A stretch of 59,013 bases of DNA, from the NCBI GenBank assembly GCA_947302205.1, contig CAMYVD010000010.1:1-59013 (forward strand), written 5' to 3'. Every line of letters begins with the position of its first letter. The first letter of the stretch is position 1. The position numbers and the translations under genes were made by a program. Of this stretch, positions 33,614 through 42,565 are shown one piece after another. The notes beneath the pieces are model-generated. The model had not been told where the DNA came from, did not search any database, and saw only the letters and a program-made list of their open reading frames with translations. Source of the DNA: an uncultured Bacteroidales bacterium. GTDB lineage: Bacteria; Bacteroidota; Bacteroidia; Bacteroidales; F082.

Positions 33614-34821
33614 TAATGCAGTTTCGCCAAAGCTTCCTTGATTCTTCTGGCGGCCTCGATGAGCTTATCCAAAGAGGTGGCGTAAGACAGGCGGATGCAG
33701 TCGTCGTTGCCGAATGAATTACCAGCCACGCAAGCTACATGGGCATTGTAAAGCAGCCACATGCAAAGGTCGTCGCTGCCTTTGATGACCGTCTGGCCAT
33801 CAGTCTTGCCATAGTAAGAATTCACTTCGGGGAACACATAGAAAGCACCGGCAGGAGTATTGCACTTCACACCAGGGATCTCGTTCAACAGCTTCACAAG
33901 GGTATCGCGGCGCTCGCGGAAAGCCTTCAGCATGTCCTGAATCTCCTTCGAGTTCTCCGGGCAAAGCTCCATAGCCTTTGCTGCAGCGGCTTGAGCAATG
34001 GTGCAGATACCAGAAGTGATCTGACCCTGAATCTTGTTGGTAGCCTTCACAATGGCCTGAGGAGCTGCGATGTAACCGATACGCCAACCCGTCATGGCAT
34101 AACCTTTGGCCACGCCGTTGACGATGACAAGACGGTCCTTCAGGAACTCAAACTGGCCCATGCTCTCGTGCTTGTGTTCGTACTGGATGAACTCATAGAT
34201 CTCATCGGAAATGATGATGATGTTGGGGTATTTTCTCAGCACCTCGGCGATGGCGGTAAGCTCAGCCTTGGTAAACACAGATCCGCTGGGGTTGCAAGGC
34301 GTGTTGATCAGCAAAGCCTTGGTCTTGGGAGTGATGGCCTTTTCAAGCTGCTCAGCAGTGATCTTGAAGTCGTGGGCCATGTCGCTCTTCACGATGACGG
34401 GAACGCCACCGCTCAGCTTTACCATTTCAGGGTATGATACCCAGAACGGAGCGGGAATGATGACTTCGTCGCCGTCGTTCAAAATGGCCAGAAGCACGTT
34501 GTTGATGGCCTGCTTGGCACCGTTGGAAACAAGGATGTCGGTATCCTTGTAATCCAGACCGTTGTCGCGTTTCAGCTTGTTGGCGATGGCCTTGCGCAAG
34601 GCAGGGGTACCAGGTACGGGCGGATAGTGCGTGTCATTGCCGTTGATGGCGTCAATACCAGCTTGCTTAGCCGATTCAGGGGTGTTAAAGTCGGGTTCGC
34701 CAATGCTCAGGCTGATGACGTCAACGCCCTGTGCTTTCAGCTCGCGGCTCTTGTTGGTCATAGCCAAAGTGGCTGACTCAGCCATGTTCAATACTCTGTT
34801 GGAAAGGATGATTTCGCTCAT
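33613..34821 (-). CDS. aspC: Pyridoxal-phosphate aminotransferase, aspartate aminotransferase type
   Basis: A 402-residue class I/II aminotransferase. S-I-G-E-P-D-F-N-T-P, N-T-P-C-N-P-S-G and G-V-A-K-G-Y-A-M-T-G-W-R-I-G carry the substrate arginine partners and the PLP lysine of the type Ib aspartate aminotransferases, which interconvert aspartate/oxaloacetate and glutamate/2-oxoglutarate. It leads the aspC-hldA-ubiE-porT run, whose genes overlap or nearly touch. Upstream, TATTTTTG on the minus strand at 34870-34863 is a likely -7 box; the nearest TTG is 22 bp away, slightly long. Confidence 0.9.
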   Translation of the reverse strand: MSEIILSNRVLNMAESATLAMTNKSRELKAQGVDVISLSIGEPDFNTPESAKQAGIDAINGNDTHYPPVPGTPALRKAIANKLKRDNGLDYKDTDILVSNGAKQAINNVLLAILNDGDEVIIPAPFWVSYPEMVKLSGGVPVIVKSDMAHDFKITAEQLEKAITPKTKALLINTPCNPSGSVFTKAELTAIAEVLRKYPNIIIISDEIYEFIQYEHKHESMGQFEFLKDRLVIVNGVAKGYAMTGWRIGYIAAPQAIVKATNKIQGQITSGICTIAQAAAAKAMELCPENSKEIQDMLKAFRERRDTLVKLLNEIPGVKCNTPAGAFYVFPEVNSYYGKTDGQTVIKGSDDLCMWLLYNAHVACVAGNSFGNDDCIRLSYATSLDKLIEAARRIKEALAKLH

Positions 34822-34937
34822 GATTTGTTATTTTAGATTTATAGATTCCTTATTAAAGTCTGCAAAAATACGAAATTCTCGCTTCTTTCTTCCAACTTCT
34901 TGATTCTTTTCTTATTTTTGCGCAAAATCTAATCAAG

Positions 34938-35396
34938 ATGGGCTACTTTTTCAACAGAAAACTAAAGCTGAAGGAGTTTGAAATGCGGATGAAAGCCAAG
35001 GCGGAAATGCGTGTTGCGACCGCCAAGATGGTTACCCCGCTCAAAATCCAAGCCTACGAACGCTTCCTGCTTTTCTTGGAACGCTCGCAGTTGCCCGTGC
35101 TGGTCAAGAGAGTCTACGCTCCGGGAATGGCAAAGGAAATGTTCCACATCTCCCTGCTCCACAGCATCGAGGAAGAATTTGAACACAACCTGGCTCAACA
35201 GCTTTACGTCGGCAATGACACATGGACGGCGGTTCAGCGCGCCAAAGAGGAGCTGGTGAATCAAATCAACACCACTTTCGACAAAACCGAAGATGGCACA
35301 GATGTTGCACTGATCGCCCAAGCTTTGGTGGCCCTGCCCAACCCGTTCATCGAACAGGCCATTCTTATGTTGAAAAAGGAGTTTAACGAGATATAA
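34938..35396 (+). CDS. Hypothetical protein, helical, upstream of lpxD
   Basis: A 152-residue soluble protein without signal peptide. It is rich in charged and helical segments: a basic coiled-coil-like N-terminus (about 8-30), then a region with E-R-S-Q-L-P-V and [15 protein letters not shown] do not recognise a characterised domain, though proteins like this seem common in Bacteroidota. It has a -7 box, TATTTTTG at 34913-34920, 17 bp before the ATG. It ends 10 bp before lpxD, so it is probably co-transcribed with lipid A genes. A link to lipid A synthesis is only positional. Confidence 0.75.
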   Translation: MGYFFNRKLKLKEFEMRMKAKAEMRVATAKMVTPLKIQAYERFLLFLERSQLPVLVKRVYAPGMAKEMFHISLLHSIEEEFEHNLAQQLYVGNDTWTAVQRAKEELVNQINTTFDKTEDGTDVALIAQALVALPNPFIEQAILMLKKEFNEI

Positions 35397-35406
35397 ACCA
35401 TTTGTA

Positions 35407-36447
35407 ATGAAGTTTTTAGCATCACAAATCGCAGCCTTACTCAATGGCACGGTGGAAGGCAATCCCAACGAGGAAGTGTGGAATGTCGCCAAGATTGAGG
35501 AAGGTGCGCCTGGCATGTTGAGCTTTTTAGCCAACCCGAAATACATCCCTTACATTTACGAGACCAAGTCATCCATCGTCATTGTCAACAAGGACTTTGT
35601 GGCCGACAAACCCATCACCGCCACCTTGATCCGTGTGGATGACGCCTATGCCTCATTCGCCAAGCTACTGGCATTCTACGACCAAATGTCGCAGGACAAG
35701 CAAGGCGTCTCTTCATTGGCATTCGTCTCCTCAAGCGCCAAGTGCGGTGAGAACCTCTATCTCGGTGAGTTTGCCTTTATTGGCGAGAACGTCACGATCG
35801 GCAATAACGTGAAGGTCTATCCCCAAGTCTATATCGGTGACGGATCGGTCATTGGCGACAACACGACCCTGTATCCAGGAGTGCGTTTGTATCGTAATAC
35901 CGTGGTCGGCAAACGGTGCATCATCCATGCCGGCGCCGTGATCGGTGCCGACGGATTTGGCTTCGCTCCGCAAGAGGACGGCCATTATGAGAAGATTCCA
36001 CAAGTGGGCAACGTGATGATCGACGACGACGTGGAGATTGGTGCCAACACCACCATCGACCGTTCTACAATGGGTTCCACACATGTCCGCAAAGGTGTCA
36101 AGCTTGACAATCTCGTCCATCTGGCCCATAATGTCGAAGTAGGAGAAAACTCGGCGCTGGCTGCTCAGGTCGGGGTCAGCGGATCGACCCATCTTGGCAA
36201 AAACTGCGTGGTTGGCGGACAGACCGGCTTTGTCGGTCATCTGCATATCGCCGATGGTTCGAAGTTCGGTGGGCAATGCGGCGTCATGGGCAGCATCAAG
36301 GAACAAAACCAAGAGTTCATGGGCACTCCGATACAGCCTTTGAAGCAGTATTTGGTTTCCAACGCCAGGTTCCGTCACATCGATGAAATGGCACGCAAAA
36401 TCGACGCTTTGGAGAAAGAGTTGGAGAAACTAAAATCCTCGCTCTAA
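35407..36447 (+). CDS. lpxD: UDP-3-O-(3-hydroxyacyl)glucosamine N-acyltransferase
   Basis: A 346-residue acyltransferase of lipid A synthesis. An N-terminal uridine-binding domain (about 1-100) precedes a left-handed beta-helix of hexapeptide repeats (about 105-320, such as I-G-E-N-V-T and I-G-N-N-V-K). L-V-H-L-A-H-N-V holds the catalytic histidine. A C-terminal helix follows. It transfers a 3-hydroxyacyl chain from ACP to the amine made by LpxC. It is followed by lpxC and lpxA, the usual Bacteroidales order. Confidence 0.96.
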   Translation: MKFLASQIAALLNGTVEGNPNEEVWNVAKIEEGAPGMLSFLANPKYIPYIYETKSSIVIVNKDFVADKPITATLIRVDDAYASFAKLLAFYDQMSQDKQGVSSLAFVSSSAKCGENLYLGEFAFIGENVTIGNNVKVYPQVYIGDGSVIGDNTTLYPGVRLYRNTVVGKRCIIHAGAVIGADGFGFAPQEDGHYEKIPQVGNVMIDDDVEIGANTTIDRSTMGSTHVRKGVKLDNLVHLAHNVEVGENSALAAQVGVSGSTHLGKNCVVGGQTGFVGHLHIADGSKFGGQCGVMGSIKEQNQEFMGTPIQPLKQYLVSNARFRHIDEMARKIDALEKELEKLKSSL

Positions 36448-36456
36448 GTGTTTTTT

Positions 36457-36487
36457 TTGGTTCGTACGGATATTTTCCCTATTTTTG
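36457..36487 (+). promoter_or_regulatory. Promoter of lpxC
   Basis: TTG (36457-36459) and TATTTTTG (36480-36487) are 20 bp apart. This gives lpxC-lpxA a promoter separate from lpxD. Confidence 0.65.
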
Positions 36488-36497
36488 CCCGTTTTTT

Positions 36498-36517
36498 CTT
36501 GAGAAGTTTTACTCAAG
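36498..36517 (+). promoter_or_regulatory. Hairpin in the lpxC leader
   Basis: CTTGAG and CTCAAG are separated by eight bases and end 10 bp before the lpxC ATG. In the mRNA this hairpin would lie next to the start site and could tune translation. It lacks the T-run of a terminator. Confidence 0.35.
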
Positions 36518-36527
36518 CGAGATTTTT

Positions 36528-37448
36528 ATGGAAGAAAAACAATGTACTATAAAACGAAAGATTAGTGTTACCGGAGCGGGGTTGCACACGCGCCAATGCG
36601 GCACCCTGACTTTCAATCCGGCTCCTGTCAACACTGGCATTCGTTTCCGTCGCATCGACCTGGAGAACCGTCCCATCATCGAGGCTGATGTCGATAACGT
36701 CATCGACACGGCCAGAGGCACTACCCTTGGGAAAGGCGGCGTAAAGCTATATACCGTTGAGCACGTGCTTGCCTCCTTGCGGGGCATGGGCATCGACAAC
36801 GTCCTGATTGACATCGATGTGGAGGAAATGCCCATCATGGATGGCAGCGGGAAGGAATTCGTGAAAGCCATCAAGGAAGCTGGCATCGTAGAGCAAAACG
36901 CACCTCGCGATTATTTCGTGATTAAAGAGCCCATCTCCTACCGTAACGAAGTGTTGGGCATCGAACTCTCCGTTGAACCTTGCGACTCCTTCCAAGTGGA
37001 CGTCACCGTGAAATACAACACCAGAGTACTGGACAAACAAAGCGCCTCGTTGCACGACCTGAAGGATTTCGAGACCGAAATCGCGCCTTGCCGTACCTTT
37101 GTGTTCCTACACGAACTGGAGACCTTACTCAGCCGAAACCTCATCAAAGGCGGCGACTTGACCAACGCCATCGTGTTTGTCAACAAAAACATATCTCCTG
37201 AAGAACTGGACCACATCGCCCAATTCTTCAAAAAGCCGAAAGTCGAAGTCAGGGAAGGCGGCACCTTGAACAACGTTGACTTGTATTTCGAAAACGAACC
37301 CGCCCGTCATAAGCTGCTCGATGTCATCGGTGACCTGACCTTAATCGGCAAACCAATTAAAGGACACGTAAAAGCCTATAAACCAGGCCATTTTTCCAAT
37401 ACCGCTTTTGCAAGGGCCATCAAGCAGGCCATGCTTCAGCAGGAATAA
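36528..37448 (+). CDS. lpxC: UDP-3-O-acyl-N-acetylglucosamine deacetylase, stand-alone form
   Basis: A 306-residue zinc amidase that commits precursors to lipid A. T-V-E-H-V-L-A-S-L and R-H-K-L-L-D-V-I-G-D-L hold the zinc ligands (two His, one Asp); K-P-G-H near the end holds the catalytic His. It stops at A-M-L-Q-Q-E, just where the FabZ dehydratase half begins in the LpxC-FabZ fusion common to Bacteroides, Prevotella and Porphyromonas. The stop is clean and lpxA starts 12 bp later, so this is not a frameshifted fusion. A separate fabZ must exist elsewhere. Confidence 0.95.
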   Translation: MEEKQCTIKRKISVTGAGLHTRQCGTLTFNPAPVNTGIRFRRIDLENRPIIEADVDNVIDTARGTTLGKGGVKLYTVEHVLASLRGMGIDNVLIDIDVEEMPIMDGSGKEFVKAIKEAGIVEQNAPRDYFVIKEPISYRNEVLGIELSVEPCDSFQVDVTVKYNTRVLDKQSASLHDLKDFETEIAPCRTFVFLHELETLLSRNLIKGGDLTNAIVFVNKNISPEELDHIAQFFKKPKVEVREGGTLNNVDLYFENEPARHKLLDVIGDLTLIGKPIKGHVKAYKPGHFSNTAFARAIKQAMLQQE

Positions 37449-37460
37449 ACAGAGATTGTC

Positions 37461-38246
37461 ATGAACCAACCTTTAGCTTACATCCATCCCAATGCACGCA
37501 TCGCTGAAGATGTCAAAATCGAACCGTTCGCATGGATTGGCGAGGACGTTGAAATCGGCTCCGGCACTTGGATCGGGCCCAATGCCACCATCATGGACGG
37601 CGCTCGCATCGGCAAGAATTGCAAGATCTTCCCAGGAGCGGTGATCTCTGCCGTGCCGCAGGATTTGAAGTATAAAGGTGAAACGACCTATTGCTACATT
37701 GGCGACGGCACCACGGTTCGCGAGTCGGCGACAGTCAACAAAGGCACCCTGGCTTCAGGCAAGACGGTAGTTGGAAAGGATTGCCTGTTGATGGCCTTCA
37801 CCCATGTGGCGCACGACTGTTTCCTTGGCGACCACGTCATCATGTCAAACGTGGCTTCACTGGCAGGCCATATCGTGGTTGAAGACTGGGCCATTTTAGG
37901 TGGTCTGGCAGCAGTTAGCCAATTCTGCCGCATTGGTGCCCACGTGATGATCTCAGGCGGCGCCATGATCAACAAGGACATCCCGCCGTTTGTCAAGACC
38001 GGCACCGGCTATCCTGTTTCTTACGCGGGTGTAAACTTTGTAGGATTGTCGCGCAGAGGCTTCACAAAGGAACGCATCAACGCCATCCAAGACGTTTATC
38101 GTGTGATTTACAGCGGAGGCATGAACGTCACCCAGGCGGTTCAATACATCAAAGCCAATCTGCCTGAATCGGAAGACCGGGAATTGATCATCAATTTCAT
38201 TGAAAGTTCCAAAATTGGAATCATGAAGAATACCGTGGGCGAGTAA
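37461..38246 (+). CDS. lpxA: UDP-N-acetylglucosamine O-acyltransferase
   Basis: A 261-residue hexapeptide-repeat acyltransferase, the first enzyme of lipid A synthesis. The beta-helix starts at once (I-H-P-N-A-R-I) and F-T-H-V-A-H-D-C carries the catalytic histidine; G-L-S-R-R-G-F marks the helical C-terminal domain. It moves a 3-hydroxyacyl group from ACP to UDP-GlcNAc. It lies 12 bp after lpxC. Its last 26 bp overlap, tail to tail, the end of the glycosyltransferase gene on the other strand. Confidence 0.96.
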   Translation: MNQPLAYIHPNARIAEDVKIEPFAWIGEDVEIGSGTWIGPNATIMDGARIGKNCKIFPGAVISAVPQDLKYKGETTYCYIGDGTTVRESATVNKGTLASGKTVVGKDCLLMAFTHVAHDCFLGDHVIMSNVASLAGHIVVEDWAILGGLAAVSQFCRIGAHVMISGGAMINKDIPPFVKTGTGYPVSYAGVNFVGLSRRGFTKERINAIQDVYRVIYSGGMNVTQAVQYIKANLPESEDRELIINFIESSKIGIMKNTVGE

Positions 38247-39354
38247 CCGAACGGTACCACTCATCAAGAAACTTTCCTACTGTTTCCTTGCCATATCGTT
38301 CAACGATTTGTCTTCTCAATGCTTCACTGCTATAGGTATGATAAGTGTGGCAGCATTGCTCCATGGCCTTGGCCAATGCTTCGGCATCCTTTGACGGAAC
38401 CAAGATGCCGTTGCTTTCATCAACAATCTCCGGAAGTGCACCCACATGGGTAGCGATTACGGGAAGTCCGCAGGCCATGGCCTCCAACAGCACAATGCCA
38501 CCTGTTTCATAATGACTAGGCAACACAAAAAAGTCGCCTGTGGCCAACTCGTCTACCAGCGCTTGGCCCTGAAGCAGCCCCGTGAAACGCACCCGTTCGT
38601 TGAGTCCCAAGGCGTTTGCACGTTGCTTCATGGCTTCAAAATCCATGCCCTCACCAATCAAAACCGCCTGATAGGGAACGCCCTTGTCTTTCAGGATCTT
38701 CAACGACTCCAGCAGTCCGCTGATGTTTTTTGATTGGTCCTCAAAGCAACTCACATGAACCATCTTTGGAATCTCGTTATGATGGGGAACGATCTGGAAC
38801 AGGTTGACATCCACCACATTGGGAACCATCTGATAGTTGGGATGTTTCAAGCCATGACGCTGCATGGCCTGAGCAAGAATCCGGCTCACCGTAGTGATGG
38901 ATTCCGCCTGACCGACCACCCATCGGGTGAGTCGTTTGCGCAACCATCCGCTGAAGTCATTGCCAGGCAAATAGCGCGACCAGTGTTCGGTAATTACGTA
39001 AGGTGTGCCATGCAGTAGTTTCTGCAAATAGGCCACAACACCCATCCGGGTCAGCACGTGAACGTGGATCAAATCAGGCTTTCCAGCAAGTTTCAATCCC
39101 TTCCGGCATGCTTGGAAATAACGCCAAGCCGAACTGGTTTTACCCCGTTTCCTGTAATAGATCCGGATGGTATCGACACCGTTTTCATGGGTGCGTTCAA
39201 TATCGTATTTGCCCTGAGCGTTCTCGTCAGGATGGACGTAAACCACCGTGACGTCATGATAGAGTGCTGCTGCTTCGGCATGACGTTGCACAAACAACCC
39301 GAACATCGGGTCGTATTTGTGAGGATACCATCGTGCCAGGAAAACGACCTTCAT
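38221..39354 (-). CDS. Glycosyltransferase family 4 protein
   Basis: A 377-residue GT-B glycosyltransferase. The donor-binding half has E-T-G-G-I-V-L-L-E-A-M-A-C-G-L-P-V, the E-x7-E region of GT4 enzymes, and the acceptor half begins V-V-F-L-A-R-W-Y-P-H. Such enzymes add a sugar from a nucleotide donor to a lipid-linked or LPS glycan in the cytoplasm. The exact sugar cannot be told. The ATG overlaps the stop of the LolA-like gene by four bases. The nearness to lpxA and hldA fits envelope glycan synthesis. Confidence 0.88.
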   Translation of the reverse strand: MKVVFLARWYPHKYDPMFGLFVQRHAEAAALYHDVTVVYVHPDENAQGKYDIERTHENGVDTIRIYYRKRGKTSSAWRYFQACRKGLKLAGKPDLIHVHVLTRMGVVAYLQKLLHGTPYVITEHWSRYLPGNDFSGWLRKRLTRWVVGQAESITTVSRILAQAMQRHGLKHPNYQMVPNVVDVNLFQIVPHHNEIPKMVHVSCFEDQSKNISGLLESLKILKDKGVPYQAVLIGEGMDFEAMKQRANALGLNERVRFTGLLQGQALVDELATGDFFVLPSHYETGGIVLLEAMACGLPVIATHVGALPEIVDESNGILVPSKDAEALAKAMEQCCHTYHTYSSEALRRQIVERYGKETVGKFLDEWYRSVTRPRYSS

Positions 39355-39962
39355 CGCATGTCAATAACGTCAACTTCGGGATGGGCTTTTACGTCGAACG
39401 TGAAGAAATCGTCTTTCAGGTCCTGCTCAAACTTGAGCTCCTTAATGTCAATAATCATCTTGCTGCCATCACTGGCCACATATTCTATACTTTTCAGCGT
39501 GTTTTTCTTAGGGTCGATGGTCAGGAACAGCAACTTGAACTGGCCTTCGGGATTGGCCAGGACGATGGTGGAGTTATTGACGAAAGTGGCCGTATAGTAC
39601 TTATCGAGTGAGGTGAGCAACTTCAAGGGCGTGTTGTCGTCACCAAATGAGGTGCTGCTGATTATAACCTCTTCTTCCTCAATCAGGTAGGTCCAAATGG
39701 TGGTGCCATCACAGACGGTCTGCTGTTCCTTCTGCAAAATCTTGTACGACTCGCCCTGAAGGAAAGCGGTGCCTTCCTGGATCTCGGATTGGGTAGTGGA
39801 ATCCATCACGTAATGGTAATCGAAGACGATTTCGGCGTTTTTCTTATCGCGAAATGACTTGGTGATTTTTTTGACTACACCGCTGGCGTCGGCCTGTGCG
39901 AAAGCCATGCCGGCCGAAAATACGAAAAGAATGATTGCGCTTAGAATGAGTTGCTTTTTCAT
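39351..39962 (-). CDS. LolA-like outer-membrane lipoprotein carrier family protein
   Basis: A 203-residue periplasmic protein with a signal peptide (about 1-22, A-F-A-Q). The remainder resembles the half-open beta-barrel of LolA: K-I-T-K-S-F-R-D-K-K, T-V-C-D-G-T-T-I-W-T-Y and K-L-L-F-L-T-I-D-P-K. LolA carries lipoproteins from the LolCDE complex to the outer membrane. In Bacteroidales this family is commonly encoded next to ftsK, as here, with a four-base overlap. Sequence divergence from E. coli LolA means the carrier role is inferred. Confidence 0.8.
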   Translation of the reverse strand: MKKQLILSAIILFVFSAGMAFAQADASGVVKKITKSFRDKKNAEIVFDYHYVMDSTTQSEIQEGTAFLQGESYKILQKEQQTVCDGTTIWTYLIEEEEVIISSTSFGDDNTPLKLLTSLDKYYTATFVNNSTIVLANPEGQFKLLFLTIDPKKNTLKSIEYVASDGSKMIIDIKELKFEQDLKDDFFTFDVKAHPEVDVIDMR

Positions 39963-42556
39963 ATCCCTTGATCTTTTAACTCAATATCCTTCAAAATCTG
40001 TTCCAAAGCGAATTCGTTGGCTACTTTTACTTCACGCGACTTACTTCCGGAGAAAGCTCCGACGATGCCTGCGGCTTCCAATTGGTCAATGATACGGCCT
40101 GCCCGGTTGTAACCTAGCTTGAGTTTACGCTGGATCATGGAGGTGGAACCCTGCTGGGTCTGCACCACAATACGAGCGGCTTCTTCAAACAAAGGATCCC
40201 GCTCGTCACCGTCCTCAAAGTCTGCGCCTTCGCTACCCTCTTCATCAGGCACTTCAGGCAAACGGAACGGCTCCACAAAACCGTGTTGCTCGCCGATGAA
40301 GCTGGTGATTTCCTCCACCTCGGGCGTGTCGATGAACGCACATTGCAAACGCACCAGGTCGTTGCCTGTGGACAACAGCATGTCGCCTCGACCGATAAGT
40401 TGGTTGGCCCCGCTCTGGTCGAGGATGGTCTTTGAGTCCACCTGAGAAATGACACGGAAAGCGATACGGGCCGGGAAGTTGGCCTTGATGGATCCCGTAA
40501 TGATGTTCACTGAAGGACGTTGCGTTGCGATGATCAGGTGGATACCGATGGCGCGTGCCAGCTGAGCCAGACGGGCAATAGGCGCTTCCACTTCACGACC
40601 CGCCGTCATGATGAGGTCGGCGAACTCATCGACGACCAGCACGATGTAAGGAAGGTAACGGTGTCCCTCGGTGGGCAGCAACCTGCGGCTCTTGAACTTT
40701 TCGTTGTATTCAATGATGTTGCGGCACTGGGCGGCCTTCAAAAGATCGTAGCGCTGATCCATCTCAATGCAAAGTGAGTTGAGCGTGCGCACTACCTGCT
40801 TGACATCTGTGATGATGGCGTCTTCTGTATCCGGCAACTTGGCGAGGTAATGGCGCTCAATGCGGTTGTAAAGGGTAAGCTCCACCTTTTTGGGATCGAC
40901 CATCACGAATTTCAAGTCAGCGGGATGCTTGCTGTAGAGCAGCGAGGCTATGATGGCATTCAGGCCGACTGACTTACCTTGTCCAGTGGCACCAGCCATC
41001 AGGATATGCGGCATCTTGGCCAGGTCAAACACGTAGGTTTCATTGGAGATGGTTTTGCCAATGGCGCAAGGCAGGGCATATTTGTTGTTCTGGAACTTCT
41101 CAGAGGCAAGCACGCTCTTCATGGAGACAGTCTCGGGTTTCTTGTTGGGAACCTCAATGCCGATGGTCCCCTTGCCGGGGATCGGGGCGATGATGCGGAT
41201 GCCCAGGGCGGCCAGACTCAAGGCGATATCATCCTCCAGATTCTTGATCTTAGAGATACGCACACCGGCAGCAGGAACGATCTCATACAGCGTAACCGTA
41301 GGACCAATGGTAGCCTTGATCTTGTCAATCTGGATACCATAGTTGCCCAACGTATCCACAATCTTGGTCTTGTTGGCCTCCAATTCCTCGTTACTCACCT
41401 CGGCGCGCTTGTCGCCATATTCATTCAGGAGGTCGAGCGTGGGAAATTGATAGTCGCTCAGCTCGTAATGCGGATCAAAAGGGGTGTCAATGGTATGATG
41501 TTCCATCCCCTCCTCCACCGTCTTTTCCTCTGGCGTGTCCTCAATGACAAACTCCACTTCATCCGCTGGATTGACGATTTCCAAAGGCATGTCGTTGGCA
41601 GGATTCTCTTGGGGCTCTTCTTTTTTTATAGTGTTTTCCGCAGGTCTATGGATCACCGTGATAGGAGGCAATTCGTCATCCTCAAAAACTTCAAATTCTT
41701 CAAGTTCTTCCCCTGGATGGCCTTCAGGATTCTCATTTAAGTTCTCATCATCCTGATCCTCAGTGTTTTCAATAGGCTCTATCTCATTTTCATTGACCTG
41801 CTGTTGCAGTTTCAAGGCCTTCCGTTCAGCTCGGCGTTCACGCCATTCCCTGATGGCATCCATATTAAGGTTGAACTCAAACAATAGATACAGCAGGAAA
41901 ACAAAAATGATGATGAGCACAACGCCCGACTTACCCATAAAGCCGAAGATATTGGCGTTAAGAAACTTACCGACTGCGCCTCCAAAAATCTCACAAACCA
42001 TGTTAGGCGCCACAAAGTGGATGAAACCGAAAAGCAGTGGCACCCATGCCAATGACATGATGCCGAGTTTCCACAGGTTCCAAACTTTGATTTTAGTGCC
42101 AATCGTATAATATAAGCCAATGGTTGTCAGCAGATAAACAAAATACAAGGATCCGATTCCGAAGGATTCCTTGATGAGGACTTGAGCCAGGAAAGCGCCC
42201 AACGACCCCGTGACACTGTCGAATTGGATGGCTTTACCAAAGAACGTGGTTCCCGTTTCGTGATAGGAGCCACTGAAATAACTCACAAAAAAGGAAAGGA
42301 TCGAGATGGCAAGGAACAGGGAAAGGCACAAGACCAGAAAACCCGCTACATACTTGATGCGCGGATCAGGAGTGCGAGGCCCTTTCTCTGTTTTCTCTTT
42401 CTTGGGCTTCTCGGCTTTCTTGGGACTTTTTTTAGGCTCGTCAGCCTTTTTCTTGGGTTTGGGATCCACTTCGTCAAGAATGGCCGGGTTCTCAACTTCC
42501 AGCGGAGGTTGGGGTTTGGGTTTGAAGGTATTCTCTTTTCTCTTGTTCTCTGCCAT
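39959..42556 (-). CDS. ftsK: DNA translocase FtsK
   Basis: An 865-residue divisome protein. A lysine-rich cytoplasmic head (1-65) precedes four transmembrane helices (about 67-230) and an acidic linker rich in E, D and N (about 250-370). The motor follows, with Walker A G-A-T-G-Q-G-K-S (about 522) and Walker B V-V-D-E-F-A-D. The C-terminal gamma domain (about 795-855, K-L-G-Y-N-R-A-G-R-I-I-D-Q-L) recognises KOPS-type sites. It pumps chromosomal DNA through the septum and activates XerCD. The ATG at 42556 was preferred to an in-frame TTG six bases earlier. It ends with overlap into the LolA-like gene. Confidence 0.96.
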   Translation of the reverse strand: MAENKRKENTFKPKPQPPLEVENPAILDEVDPKPKKKADEPKKSPKKAEKPKKEKTEKGPRTPDPRIKYVAGFLVLCLSLFLAISILSFFVSYFSGSYHETGTTFFGKAIQFDSVTGSLGAFLAQVLIKESFGIGSLYFVYLLTTIGLYYTIGTKIKVWNLWKLGIMSLAWVPLLFGFIHFVAPNMVCEIFGGAVGKFLNANIFGFMGKSGVVLIIIFVFLLYLLFEFNLNMDAIREWRERRAERKALKLQQQVNENEIEPIENTEDQDDENLNENPEGHPGEELEEFEVFEDDELPPITVIHRPAENTIKKEEPQENPANDMPLEIVNPADEVEFVIEDTPEEKTVEEGMEHHTIDTPFDPHYELSDYQFPTLDLLNEYGDKRAEVSNEELEANKTKIVDTLGNYGIQIDKIKATIGPTVTLYEIVPAAGVRISKIKNLEDDIALSLAALGIRIIAPIPGKGTIGIEVPNKKPETVSMKSVLASEKFQNNKYALPCAIGKTISNETYVFDLAKMPHILMAGATGQGKSVGLNAIIASLLYSKHPADLKFVMVDPKKVELTLYNRIERHYLAKLPDTEDAIITDVKQVVRTLNSLCIEMDQRYDLLKAAQCRNIIEYNEKFKSRRLLPTEGHRYLPYIVLVVDEFADLIMTAGREVEAPIARLAQLARAIGIHLIIATQRPSVNIITGSIKANFPARIAFRVISQVDSKTILDQSGANQLIGRGDMLLSTGNDLVRLQCAFIDTPEVEEITSFIGEQHGFVEPFRLPEVPDEEGSEGADFEDGDERDPLFEEAARIVVQTQQGSTSMIQRKLKLGYNRAGRIIDQLEAAGIVGAFSGSKSREVKVANEFALEQILKDIELKDQGI

Positions 42557-42565
42557 AGTCAATGC

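Noticed and set aside
36480-37448. lpxC as a frameshifted LpxC-FabZ fusion
   Set aside because: No FabZ-like sequence follows in any frame; lpxA begins 12 bp after the stop.
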